A stretch of 43,487 bases of DNA from Trebouxia sp. TZW2008 (taxonomy: Eukaryota; Chlorophyta; Trebouxiophyceae; Trebouxiales; Trebouxiaceae): assembly GCA_002118135.1 (NCBI GenBank), contig BDIU01000396.1, positions 1 through 43,487 of the forward strand. The letters are read 5' to 3'. Both the position numbers and the translations under genes were made by a program. Positions 28,001 to 37,438 of the stretch are shown here, in pieces (positions within the stretch are counted from its first letter, which is position 1; each line of letters opens with the position of its first letter). The notes beneath the pieces were generated by a model, which saw nothing but the letters and a program-made list of their open reading frames with translations, had not been told where the DNA came from and did no database searches.

Positions 28001-29164
28001 AATCTCAGCTGTAGCCTTTCAACATAAATGGGTATGGTTCATGCGCTTCCTCTTCCAGAACAATATGTATGTTTGCAAGGTTTGCTGAATGCATCCAGAT
28101 GCATATGTGGTCAGTGCCCCCATATGCATGGCTTCTGCATCGCACACAGGCGTCTGCATCAAGGCAACAAACTGTTCAGTACCATTCATGTCGCCATGGC
28201 CTACTTTTCTATAGATTGCAATACAGCGTCGTCAATGCGTTGCCTTGTTGCCATTGCTGTTCTGCTTTCTTGTAACACTACATTGCCACGTGATGAGACC
28301 TGTCCAGTCTGGCTGTATTTTGAGAGCACCTTGCGGTTTTGTGTCACCCTCTCCTTTGTTTTGTGTCTTGGTAGGACCTTGCCAAATGGTGTTGCATTTC
28401 CATCTCCGCTATGCTTTGCATCTCACCATGTGGTGATTATGCCCTTGCTGCTCAGAATCACAGGCAAAAAGACCAATCCGCATTTGGTCAGGGACTCCAT
28501 TGTGACTCACCTACGTGGCAGCGGTGCAACAGAGCGTGAACTGGAGGCTTTGGCCATATACATGGGTCACAGCTTGGACATGCAGCGAGGCACCTATGAC
28601 AGGTGATTTGATGCTTGACTTATTGCTGGCTTGACTTGGCCTGCTTGACTTGGCCTACTTCATTGCTGGTCTCGGGATTGTGATTTGGCTGAGACGTATC
28701 GATGCTTGAACAAGGTGTGCTAGTCAGCATGCCAGCCAGGTGATGCAGCTTGTGGTCAAAAAATGTCTGTCAGAGGATGCGCTGGCTGCTCTGCTGCATT
28801 GTCACTAATGCAAAAGTGCATTTTCTACTGACAAGACAGCAGCTGAAAGCATAAGGAAGTTGCCAGTCATGTGTACTTTGTCAGCTATATGGAGTCAATT
28901 CAGCAGCTTGCGTTTGACAGCTGCTAGGGTCAGAGGCTGCCTTCACAACATGCCTGAAAGATGGTGGAGCCCACTGCTGCCATTATCACACCCATGGGCT
29001 GCTTCTGCTGATGCAGGCTTCCATCATGACGCCCAGTAATGCAACAGATTTTCCTATTCTACTCGCAACAGTCTGGTTTTGCGCGTAGGAGGACCAAGGC
29101 CGCCAAAGTCGAGCCAGCCATTGAGCTGTTGGCAAAGATCAATCAGCATGCCCATCAGAAGTAG
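22043..29164 (+). CDS. Tyrosine recombinase (phage-integrase fold), multi-exon
   Basis: Exons: 22043-22295, 22668-22783, 23004-23134, 23448-23631, 24131-24255, 25028-25216, 27629-27907, 28456-28602, 29089-29164. They are phase-consistent and total 1,500 nt or 499 aa including the stop; a 5-prime exon may be missing, since no ATG opens the first one. The N-terminal half resembles a core-binding domain (FLHQLKSLLD; PDDIMQRHCPKLSRFTHGDA; QQFSTSRFFGQQADP; KKREGVILAFEYMQWLSEE). The catalytic domain shows box-I Arg in RTLRELQVG, the beta-hairpin Lys in HYKTGKAYGERPP, box II HLVRDSIVTHL (H-x-x-R), YMGHS and the nucleophile Tyr in GTYDRR. All expected catalytic positions are filled. It could be a Crypton-like element gene or a host-adopted recombinase; the many introns favour long residence in the host. 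It lies between the arms of the inverted duplication. Confidence 0.88.
23212..23252. repeat. Perfect 18-bp inverted repeat with 5-nt spacer in a recombinase intron
   Basis: AGTGGCTTTGAGCAACTT (23,212-23,229) is mirrored exactly by 23,235-23,252 around ATGCC. Complementarity ends on both sides. The intron spans 23,135-23,447. It could form a hairpin in RNA, or be a two-armed protein-binding site in DNA. Confidence 0.85.
25217..27060 (+). repeat. Array of about a dozen copies of the donor end of the recombinase exon at 25,028-25,216
   Basis: The exon ends ...AWSLQRYLIFAILSSIPDR with CTGACAG|GTGAGG. Longer copies of this end recur at about 25,390-25,458, 25,587-25,661, 25,793-25,868, 26,000-26,073, 26,288-26,370, 26,610-26,690 and 26,850-26,930. 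Shorter (CC)TGACAG|GTGATG fragments lie between them. Many copies keep a GT donor (GTGATG, GTCAGG, GTGAGG); others have mutated to ATCATG, GATGCA or GCAAGG. The intron thus offers a ladder of alternative donors. One copy is enough for the family-length protein. Confidence 0.88.
27135..27628 (+). repeat. Two extra upstream copies of recombinase exon 27,629-27,907, fused head to tail
   Basis: Copy A starts at about 27,143 and copy B at about 27,392, each after TGCAG|GCAGCG. Both encode RQRTLRE(L/M)QVG...KTGKAYGERPPMVLAP and end SQANWTT, where the next copy begins with no intron in between. Copy B has a TAG (27,437) where A and C read CAG, so splicing into A or B would truncate the protein before the catalytic His, Arg and Tyr. 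Copy C (27,629) has the unique SQANGDPLTTLGLYKLF end and the donor at 27,907, so it is taken as the functional exon. Confidence 0.85.
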
Positions 29165-29562
29165 CTGAAGGAGCTGGTAAATGCATCTGCAATGGACACT
29201 TTTTCTTCAGAACAAGGCAAGCCAGCCTGTAGACAAGCACAGCTCAACATGATTGCCAGCCAGGAACTACCATCGATGATATCAGTGCATGGCGGCCTTG
29301 CAGAAGTATGCAGCAGTTTTTGCTCAGCAGGACCAGGCCACAAGATGAGGCTGTGTAATGCATACCTTGCGGGCTGGATGGATTCTGCTGCATAGCCAAC
29401 TCTAGCAGCTGATTTCAACCGCTTTTGAGCTGCAAGCTTTGCATCAAGCAATTTGCAGAGCCACCCATGCATGTGAGGTCGGCCACAGCCTCACATGTTT
29501 GAGGTCATTCTGATTTTCATCAGATTGTCTGATTATTACGTCACACCGCAAAACGGACACGC
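29165..29562. other. Spacer downstream of the recombinase gene, no gene recognised
   Basis: This is the recombinase 3-prime flank leading into the right inverted-duplication arm. A minus-strand open frame (29,155-29,472) shows no family resemblance. Confidence 0.4.
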
Positions 29563-30040
29563 TGACCCATGCAAGACAGACAGAGCTTTGCCATACAGAC
29601 GGGCGCTGACAGCTTTATAAATTTAACCAATCTGACACCTGACAAGTTAAGCGATCTGATAGCTGACATTGCAGGAAGCAGGCAGAGCCTGTGTACTGCT
29701 GCACAGGTGTCATGTGGGTCACATGTCTGGCGTCGCAGACAGTCACGGACGCAGCACGAAGATGACCGCCCTGCTTCCGGAAGCGACCGGCAGCGTTGAC
29801 CAGAGTCAGACCTGACATGATCAGCTGCGGTCGCATGCGAGCGACTACAACGTTGCAAGGTTCATAAGCCTGCAGTCTTCCACAAGTTGATAGCGACCTC
29901 CGACTTCAGCGCTTCACATCGCCGAGCAGCCACCGCCTGCCCCGGGATAGGCCTTCAAGGCAGCCGACTTTTCCTGCAAGCACACCTTTCCTTCGACGGT
30001 CTGTTGACCACAAACACCACTCTATACCTGAGCGAAACTG

Positions 30041-30149
30041 GTGAGCAGCGTGCATCATGTCTATGGGGTCCAGTCTCCAGACATCTGCTGTGCGCAACGG
30101 TGCCTATCTACCCCTGCCACCTTTCCGACGGCCCTATGCTGCGCTGCAG
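30041..30149 (+). other. Probable 5-prime UTR intron of modular secreted protein copy 2
   Basis: AACTG|GTGAGC and GCGCTGCAG bound a 109-bp segment ending seven bases before the ATG, matching the arrangement in the paralog (17,039-17,136). Confidence 0.6.
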
Positions 30150-30156
30150 GCCCGAC

Positions 30157-33100
30157 ATGAAGGCACGTCTGGCGATCTGCTTCTTGCTGCTGTCAGTCCT
30201 GGCCGTCAACACCTTCGCCAAGGCAACAGAAGGTGCATCAAGCTCACTGCTCCGGCCTGGTTGCAAGTGTACCCACTTTCGTCACGCGAGCTGTTGATCA
30301 ACGCTGTACACGTTTCTGATGCTGCTGCACATCGCAGTGCGCACCAGTTCACACAGACGCAACGCCTGTGTGAGGCATTTACTTCAAGCACACTCCTGTT
30401 GTTTGCAGGTGCTGAGGCTAACCTGCAGCTGGACAGCAAGGCTTCGGGCAGGAAGCTGTTGGGCCACTACCACTACTATGGCTACCACAACTACCATGAC
30501 ACTTCAGCGGCATCTGCTGCTGCCTCTGCATCTGGTGGCAGTGCATCAGCCGCTGCTGCAGCTGCCAGTTCAGGTACTGTCTCCACCCATTTGCTTGCTG
30601 CATCACCCTAGGCAATACTGTGAATTAGCCCTTGCGTGGCGGAATGTGCTCAAGTCATTGTGCAGAGGCTTTCCGTAATTTGCTTGAGCAGCAGTACCCA
30701 ATTTTGGTGTTATGCCTTCGCCTTCTATATTGCACGCTTGATGCAAGCTGTCCAGCACTCTGAGCGCTGAGATATCGCACACTTTCACAAGAGTCTTGTT
30801 GCCAGGCGAAAGACCACATGATTAACAGTTGCTGGGCATGACAACATGTTGATTGAGGGTGATGTTGTTGCAGGTGGATATGATGGCTACTTCAGGCATG
30901 GTCATGGCAGCGCTGCTGCTTCCGCTTCTGCTGCTGCCTCTTCAGGTACCGTACATCCTGACTGCACTCCTTGCATTTGCATTGACATAACATCCTCCTT
31001 TTGATGCTGTAGCTCTTGAGCAGCTTAGCCTCACCAAGGCTGACATGCTGTTGTCACGCAGCAAGTTTCAACAGCTGACACATAATATGTTTGCTGCATC
31101 TTGCTGATCGTCCAGTTGACTCATGATCTCGCAAGCAACCTGTGTGCTGCAACCTACTGAGCAAGCAGTGCCATATGGTGTTGCCATCCCAATTGAGCAA
31201 CCGACACAAAACTTGTTTGCTGCCATTTGCTCATCAGTACAACTGTGCATGCAGATGACTACGACCATGGATACAGCCACAACTACAACAGTCACTATGG
31301 ACGCGGCTACTACGGCGATGAGCACGGCAACTTCCATCACTCTGGCGGATCCTCCTCATCTTCCGCATCAGCTGCTGCTGGAGGCAGGAAGCTGCTAGGC
31401 CACTACCACTACTATGGCTACCACAACTACCATGACAGCGCCTCAGCTTCAGCTGCTGCTTCTGCTTCTGGTGGTTGTGCTTCTGCTGCTGCTGCAGCTG
31501 CCAGCTCAGGTAACAGCCGGCATGAAAACGTGTTGTTTCGCAGACTGGATCTTCTCTTAAAGCAAGTTGCTGCTATGTTGTGGTCAGCGCAGGTGACAGC
31601 AATTCCTTGGTTCTTTGAGGACCAGCAAAGTGACATCAGTTATGCTACAGCTGCACTTACGTCACAAGCACAATTGCTCAGCTTTCTGACTGCTTGTCAC
31701 AGCACAAGCATGCACAAATGGCGCCTGCAATGACACAGCTGGCATTGGTGTTGAAGAGCAAAGCTTTTGGCAGCTTGCGTGCACCAAAACGCTGAATGCT
31801 CAGCTTGATTTGCAGCCTGCAAAAGCCCACTGCAAGGTCAAGCTGCTGACAATTTCTTTGCATGCTCTACTTGATCGTGACACAGCCCCATGGAATGCAA
31901 TAACGAGGCAAAGCTGCTCTTAGTTGCTTTGCATGCTCTACTTGGCGGTGACACAGTGCCTGGAATGTGCTATTCATCTCTAAAACCTGCTGTTCTTGTA
32001 TTGCATGCTCTGCTTGGTTGTGACACAGCACCTTGAATATGCTGTTCCTGCATGCAGGTGGATATGATGGCTACTTCAGGCATGGCCATGGTAGTGCCAC
32101 TGCCGCTGCTTCTGCTGCTGCCTCTTCAGGTAAAAGTCAATGCTGACAGTCTTGTTGTGGTGACTGACAGCACAGCGTACAGCATGTTACACTTTGGCTT
32201 TGCCAGCGAAAATTTTCAAGTCTCGTCACATGGACTGGCAGCATAATGTTTAGCATGTCACACAGACTGACAGCATAGTGTACAGCATGTTGTCAATACG
32301 CAGCACAATTAACGATAGGTCACACACACTTACAGCACAACTGAGCACATGCTTGACTTGTTATTTGCTGCTTGCAATGTCAGTGTTGGTGCTACATCTG
32401 CAGTGCTTGTACCTGCCTATGATGTGCCCATAGGCTTGGACAATCAAGCATTGTTAGCAATTTGCCAAGAAAGCCAACTTCTACAGAAGAGTCGTGCAGC
32501 TGTTGATGACTGTTGCAACCAAAATGCATGTTTGTGTTGTTGATTACCTGACTCTTGATGCACCTGATGCAGATGACTACGACCATGGCTACAGCCACAA
32601 CTACAACAGTCACTATGGACGCGGTTACTACGGCGATGAGCACGGCAACTTCCATCACTCTGGCGGATCCTCCTCATCTTCCGCATCAGCTGCTGCTGGA
32701 GGCAGGAAGCTGCTAGGCCACTACCACTACTATGGCTACCACAACTACCATGACAGCGCATCAGCTTCCGCTGCTGCTTCTGCTTCTGGTGGCAGTGCTT
32801 CTGCTGCTGCTGCAGCATCCAGCTCAGGTACATACACCCAACAATATTCCAACTCTTGCTTTGCATGATCATTCAACAGGATTGCATGTTGGTCTGCTGC
32901 TGCTGCTGCTGCTGCCAGCTCAGGTCTATATAAGTGCAACGTGGAGGCAGATGCTGCTTGCCTTAGTCCTCAAGACTGCTTTGCATGGTGGATTCGCTTG
33001 AGCGCATGACATTTCAGCGCTCACCTCCCTCGTGCCTTGCATGATGGATCGGCTTGAGTGCATGACAGTCCAGCACAGCATGCTATCAGCAGCTGTATTG

Positions 33101-34200
33101 TTGCGCTTGATGTTGGGGCACTGCTTCAGCATGCAGACAATGCGTTGAGCAATGCAGAGCTAATGCCCACAGTATGCGCCATTGCACAAAATGCTGCTGG
33201 ATCACAAGTCACACTGTGCACATTGCATGGGTATCTGACTTGGCATGCAATGCTGTCTTTCACACACATCCTTGTGCGCGTTGCAAGCATGCTGACATGG
33301 CACTGATGCCTGACTTGGCATGAAATGCTGTACATCACACTCATCTTTGTGTACACAATATGCGTGCTGGCTTGGTGCTGATGTCAAGGTGACACATGCA
33401 ATGCTGACTTTGGCGCATGCAACGCCAATCTGATGCATTTGATGACAAGTTCACATGTTCAAAGGCAATCAATGGTAGTCTGACACATCCAATGATGTGT
33501 TGCAGGTGGATATGATGGCTACTTCAGGCATGGTCACGGCGGCTCTGCTTCAGCTGCCTCAGCAGCTGCCACTTCAGGTGCTTCTGCTGCTTCTGCCTGG
33601 CATTGTCCACAAGGCCTTCCATCTGTATCTGCTCATGCACACACAAACATTGCATTTGCATGGAAGCTATGCAGCGTTGTCTGCTGACATGAGCCTTGTT
33701 GAGGTCCAAAAGCTCATTCAAATGCTGGAGATCAGTTACAGCTCAGCAGGCCGCTGCTGTTACTGATGCCTGCCTGCTGCAAGCATCGCCTCTGCTGAAA
33801 GCGTGACAGGCAAAGCAGCATTTCTGCCAGTCAATTTATTGCTGTCTGCCTGCTGGAAGCACCACTTTTGCTCAGAGCAAGACAGGCAATGCAGCATTTC
33901 TGCCAGTCAGCTCATGCTGTCTGCCTGCTCAATGCATCATCATTGCAAATAGCATGACAGTCAAAAGCAAAACGTATGTTGCTCAAAGAATGCTTGGATG
34001 AGAAGCACTCTACTGCAGCCAGTTGGTATCGTAGCCTCAATAATGTGCTGAGCCAAATTGGTTGCTGTGCAGACGACTATGACCACGGGTACAGCCACAA
34101 CTACAACAGTCACTACGGACGTGGCTACTACGGCGATGAGCACGGCAACTTCCACCACTCGGGCGGATCCTCCTCTGCTTCTGCTGCAGCTTCTGGCTAG
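30157..34200 (+). CDS. Secreted Gly/His/Tyr/Ser/Ala-rich modular protein, copy 2
   Basis: Exons: 30157-30232, 30409-30573, 30874-30945, 31255-31509, 32058-32129, 32573-32827, 33506-33577, 34073-34200, totalling 1,095 nt or 364 aa. Signal peptide MKARLAICFLLLSVLAVNTF; then GRKLLGHYHYYGYHNYHD with an Ala/Ser tail, and three rounds of a short module (GGYDGYFRHGHG, always a 72-nt exon) followed by a long module (DDYDHGYSHNYNSHYGRGYY..., 255-nt exons). The last long module is cut short after GNFHHSGGSSSASAAASG. All internal junctions are phase 1. The protein closely matches copy 1 in order and sequence. An extra GCTGCTGCTGCCAGCTCAG|GT at ~32,890-32,923 looks like a stray copy of a long-module donor end. 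The TATA position reads TTCATAAG, so expression may differ from copy 1. Function is unknown; an extracellular matrix or adhesive role is inference. Confidence 0.87.
31850..32050. repeat. Intronic tandem repeat, about three ~75-bp units
   Basis: TTTGCATGCTCTACTTG(A/G)(T/C)(C/G)GTGACACAG and variants recur near 31,858, 31,927 and 32,002, in the intron before the 32,058 exon. No coding signal. Confidence 0.6.
33170..33420. repeat. Intronic tandem repeat with ~75-80-bp period
   Basis: CTTGGCATG(C/A)AATGCTGT..TCACAC..CATC(C/T)TTGTG and related blocks recur about three times in the intron before the 33,506 exon. Confidence 0.5.
33765..33965. repeat. Intronic tandem repeat, three ~70-bp units
   Basis: GTCTGCCTGCTG.AAGCA..(G)ACAGGCAA.GCAGCATTTCTGCCAGTCA recurs three times in the last intron of modular protein copy 2. 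Confidence 0.65.
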
Positions 34201-34345
34201 GCAAAAATCTGGAAACTCTGGGCCCTCAAAGTCCATCTGAATAGGCAAACACCAATAGAACTGCAAAATCTGTGCCCTCAAGTACCGTTTTGCGAGGCAA
34301 AAAACAGGAAATTCTGGGCTCCTGAAGAAGCACCTTTGAAACCAT
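34201..34345. repeat. Three ~55-bp repeats in the 3-prime flank of modular protein copy 2
   Basis: Units run GGCAAAAA(T/A)C.GGAAA(C/T)TCTGGGC(C/T)C..AAG and start at about 34,200, 34,245 and 34,297, directly after the stop codon. Confidence 0.55.
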
Positions 34346-35730
34346 TGAAACAAAGTGGACAATGCTGCAGCCCTTGATGATGCAATAGCCTTGCTAAGGA
34401 GGATCTGCAGTAGTCAAGTTCCAGCCAATCATTGCTTTCCTTAGATGCTGAATGCTCTCGCTCTGTGTGTCCCAACTTTCCTCAGCTGTGTCATTCTTTG
34501 CCCGCTTTTGCTCTCAGCAAACAGTCTTGCAGCAAGCAAATGGTCTTGCAGCAGTGTCCCCTTTTAGATATGTAGCTTAGCAGATCATGCCTAGCATTGC
34601 GAGTCGACTCAGACTACGGCCTACCCATGCGAGTGGGGCTGGCTTTTTCAGCTGATTGCAGTTGTTGCCAATAATCTTTGTATACACCCTTCCATTGTAA
34701 CAATTCATTTGCCAAAAAAACTTCAGCTCTGCCGGCATACCTGAGTTTGACCAATCAATTTGCTGCTGCTGCATCAGCTGTGAACTACACAGCTGTGCAT
34801 AAAAGAGCTGCATGCAGGATCAACTGGTGTTGCCTTAGTGCTCTGGCTCTGCATCCTTCCAATGCTGCTTGCAGATGTTGCAACTGCGATTGCTGATTTG
34901 GACAGTACTTGTAGGCTTTAGTTGCCTGCACAAAAGACTGGCCTCCTCCTGTGCTGCCTTTGCTCGTATGGGCAGACTTGGAAGCAGCCTGCAGCTGTGC
35001 AGCAGTAGCAAGAGTGCATCAAACTAGGCTTCTATTTCTGTAACAGCTGCAGGTTGATCAGGGCTGCAGTGCGCATTTGACATGCTCTTTTCATCCATGT
35101 TGACAATTGCTGCTGTTGCTGCCTAGTCTAGGTTTGATTGCATACGCAAGTTGTGAGTCAACACAGTCGCCATGCAGAGCAATGCAATGCATCAAAGTGT
35201 CAGCGTTAATCGTGGAGCTGGGAGCAAGCGCCCTGTGAAGTGATTGCAAAAAAGCTCTCAGCAAGAAGCTGCTGTGCATCATGCAATCTGGGTCCAGAGC
35301 AATCTGCCACATGACTTCTTGGTGCACCTAGTCTGACATGAGTTGGCACAACTGCATGCACTAGCAGATGCTGACATGCCATACCCACTTGTCGGATCCC
35401 ACTGTTACTGTGTGCTGTACCTACTTGAGCCACTTGTCTGTGCAGAGCATCAAATGGCGTCAAGTCACATGCCTGATGTGTTTCATCAAAGGCATAGTCT
35501 CAATATAGAACAACTCTGCTTCTGAGAAGCTGATGCTTGTTGCTGTTGCATGGAAAACCAGCAGCATCATGGCCATCATCATTTGGTGCAAAAGGCCAAT
35601 GGGGCAAAGTGCAGCTCTGTCAAGGTTATACATTTGCATTTGCAGTGAGAGATGCTGGAAGTGTGGCTTTGAGAGCATTGGACATCAAGTGCTCAGCAGC
35701 AGAAATGGCATTGAAGAGAATGCATATCTG
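34346..35730. other. Gene-poor stretch, nothing recognised
   Basis: Open frames on both strands are short, cysteine- and histidine-rich by base composition, and match no family I know. No exon with a clear splice pair and conserved motif was found. Confidence 0.45.
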
Positions 35731-35930
35731 GTGTCTTTTCCAGGCAGACCAAGGAACATTCATAACACAACCTGGGAATTGCTGCCTGTGCATTATCGCT
35801 TGTGACCGACAGCGGCAGCGCAACAGACAACACAGAAAGCTTCAGCACAATCTCAGCTACAAACACCCTCAGAACCACTCACCTCACTAGCTGAGGCATA
35901 CATTTGCTTGCAGTTTACGTCACAGGACAC
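35731..35930. repeat. Dispersed ~200-bp repeat, copy 2
   Basis: Matches 6,330-6,525 in the same orientation, including CTGTGCATTATCGCTTGTGA and GACAGCGGCAGCGCAACAGA. Here it lies between genes; the first copy lies in a 5-oxoprolinase intron. Confidence 0.7.
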
Positions 35931-36304
35931 CAGCAAGAGGATACATATCTTGATAACTTTTGATTGGGCTTGAGCAACAAATCTGCACATTGGTCAGCTT
36001 CTTGACAGCTCAACGTACAGTCAACATCAGTAGCAGGTCATACAAGTTCAGGTGTTCTTCTGACACATATGTCACTGTGTCTGTGGTGTTGCTGTAGAGG
36101 AGACTCGCTGAAGGGAGTGCACAGCCTATCAAGCACTACAGGGGAAGGCAGACTGAAATTAACTGCCATGCTGCAAGACACGCCAGCATTGTCTGAAGTT
36201 TTCAATCATATCTCATCTGCTCCTTCTGGAAGCAGGCCAGATGAAGCACTCACAGCAACTAAATCACAAGCCATGTGGCCTGACATCTTTCACGTTGTTT
36301 GCAG

Positions 36305-36524
36305 GTCAGAACCCTCTGAGGGCAATGACAAGCCTGAGACTAGGTCAACTGGCCTGTTGTCAAGGCCCTTCAGCTTGGAAGGGTGGCTTGTCTTGCATGG
36401 CAGCATGGCAGGCAATCTCAATCTGCCTTCCGCTGTAGTACTTGATAGGCTGTGCACTCCCTTTGATAGTGTCCTCTACAGCAACACCACAGAAATTGTC
36501 ATATATGTTTCAGAAGAACACCTG
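36305..36524 (+). CDS. Unassigned exon-like segment
   Basis: After a good acceptor (CACGTTGTTTGCAG) the frame reads RSEPSEGNDKPETRSTGLLS, then RPFSLEGWLVLHGSMAGNLN and VVLDRLCTPFDSVLY..YVSEEHLG, ending near a GTTTGT donor. The sequence looks like real protein (balanced composition, sustained frame) but I recognise no family. It may belong to an unplaced gene or be an upstream part of the HPP gene; no continuous model was found. Confidence 0.3.
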
Positions 36525-36769
36525 GGTTTGTATGACTTGCTAATGATGTTGACTGTACTTTGAGCTGTCAAGAAGCTTCTTAAACACAAGGGCAGAACAG
36601 GCATGATATGCCGCGAGCACCAAGGTCAGCAGTAGGGGATGCTCTAGACTCACAGATGATATGCTGTCAGAACATGCACGCATCACAGTTGTATGCACAA
36701 GCGCACGCATGCATCACACGAGTGAACACTCGCAAAGACTTTGCAAGGGTGCAGTATCCCCTGCAAGTC

Positions 36770-36965
36770 CTGGCGGAAACCCTTGCTGTGTTCAGTGTGT
36801 GCCCACAGTGTCTCAGGGATCAGGTGCAGCAGCATGGGATGCTGTTGGGCCGCAGGTGAAGTGCTGTCAGCTGTGGCTCTACAGCCCTCCTACTGTGTGC
36901 CCACAGTGCCTCAAAGATCAGGTGCAGCAGCAGGGGATGCTGTTGGTGAAATGCTGTCACCTGTG
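36770..36965. repeat. Two tandem ~105-bp repeats
   Basis: GTGTGCCCACAGTG(T/C)CTCA..GATCAGGTGCAGCAGCA(T/G)GGGATGCTGTTGG occurs twice, at about 36,797 and 36,895, each followed by a GAA.TGCTGTCA(G/C)CTGTG block. Confidence 0.65.
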
Positions 36966-37269
36966 AATCTGCAAGCCCCCGCTAGAGGGGTGTGCATGAG
37001 CGCATGCATCACAAAGGTACGCACACACACACAGATGTCGCAACAGTACAGTGTCCCCTCAAGTCTTGTGATCCTCCTGATTTGAGCCCCAAACATGAGC
37101 TGCAGTAAGCAGACGTTCCTGGGCCACACGTGAGGCGCTGTCATTCATGTACGGACATCACAGGGCACACACACACGAACACACTGTAGGCCTCAAAAGC
37201 AGACATCAGTCCTGCTACAGCAGGGCTCAATGCTGCTTTTTGGCAAAGCTGTTCCAAACCTTTGCCTCT

Positions 37270-37271
<2 letters not shown>

Positions 37272-37318
<47 letters not shown>
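37272..37318. repeat. (GA)n microsatellite, ~47 bp
   Basis: Uninterrupted AG dinucleotides from just after the TTGCCTCTT sequence to 37,318. Confidence 0.95.
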
Positions 37319-37320
<2 letters not shown>

Positions 37321-37438
37321 CTGCAGCAAATGAAAAGCAGGCTCAACTGGACAGCAAAGCTACTTTGAGAAGTGGCAGGGAGGTGTAGACACAGTGGGCA
37401 GCTCTACTTCTTTGGCTTCCTTGTTTGACTTTGAGCAG

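Larger units (their letters stand above)
29563..34345. repeat. Right arm of the inverted duplication
   Basis: Counterpart of ~13,600-17,580 on the opposite strand. It includes the promoter region (shared blocks such as GACATTGCAGGAAGCAGGCA and CCGCCCTGCTTCCGGAAGC), the 5-prime UTR intron, all eight coding exons and the homologous introns. It is longer than the left arm because several introns carry extra tandem repeats. Confidence 0.85.

Noticed and set aside
28028..28606. 192-codon open frame starting in front of the recombinase box II exon
   Set aside because: Only the part from 28,456 matches the recombinase. The upstream part lies between a clear donor (27,908) and acceptor (28,455) and has intron-like composition.
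30319..30678. Alternative frames rich in Leu and Thr over the modular gene copy 2 exons
   Set aside because: GCN- and TAY-rich coding gives long open frames in shifted registers. Only the Gly/His/Tyr frame is shared with the paralog and starts with a signal peptide.
32885..32923. Possible extra Ala/Ser exon between the third long module and the next short module
   Set aside because: It has a donor but no acceptor with matching phase, and looks like a duplicated donor end of the preceding exon. The paralog has no equivalent exon.
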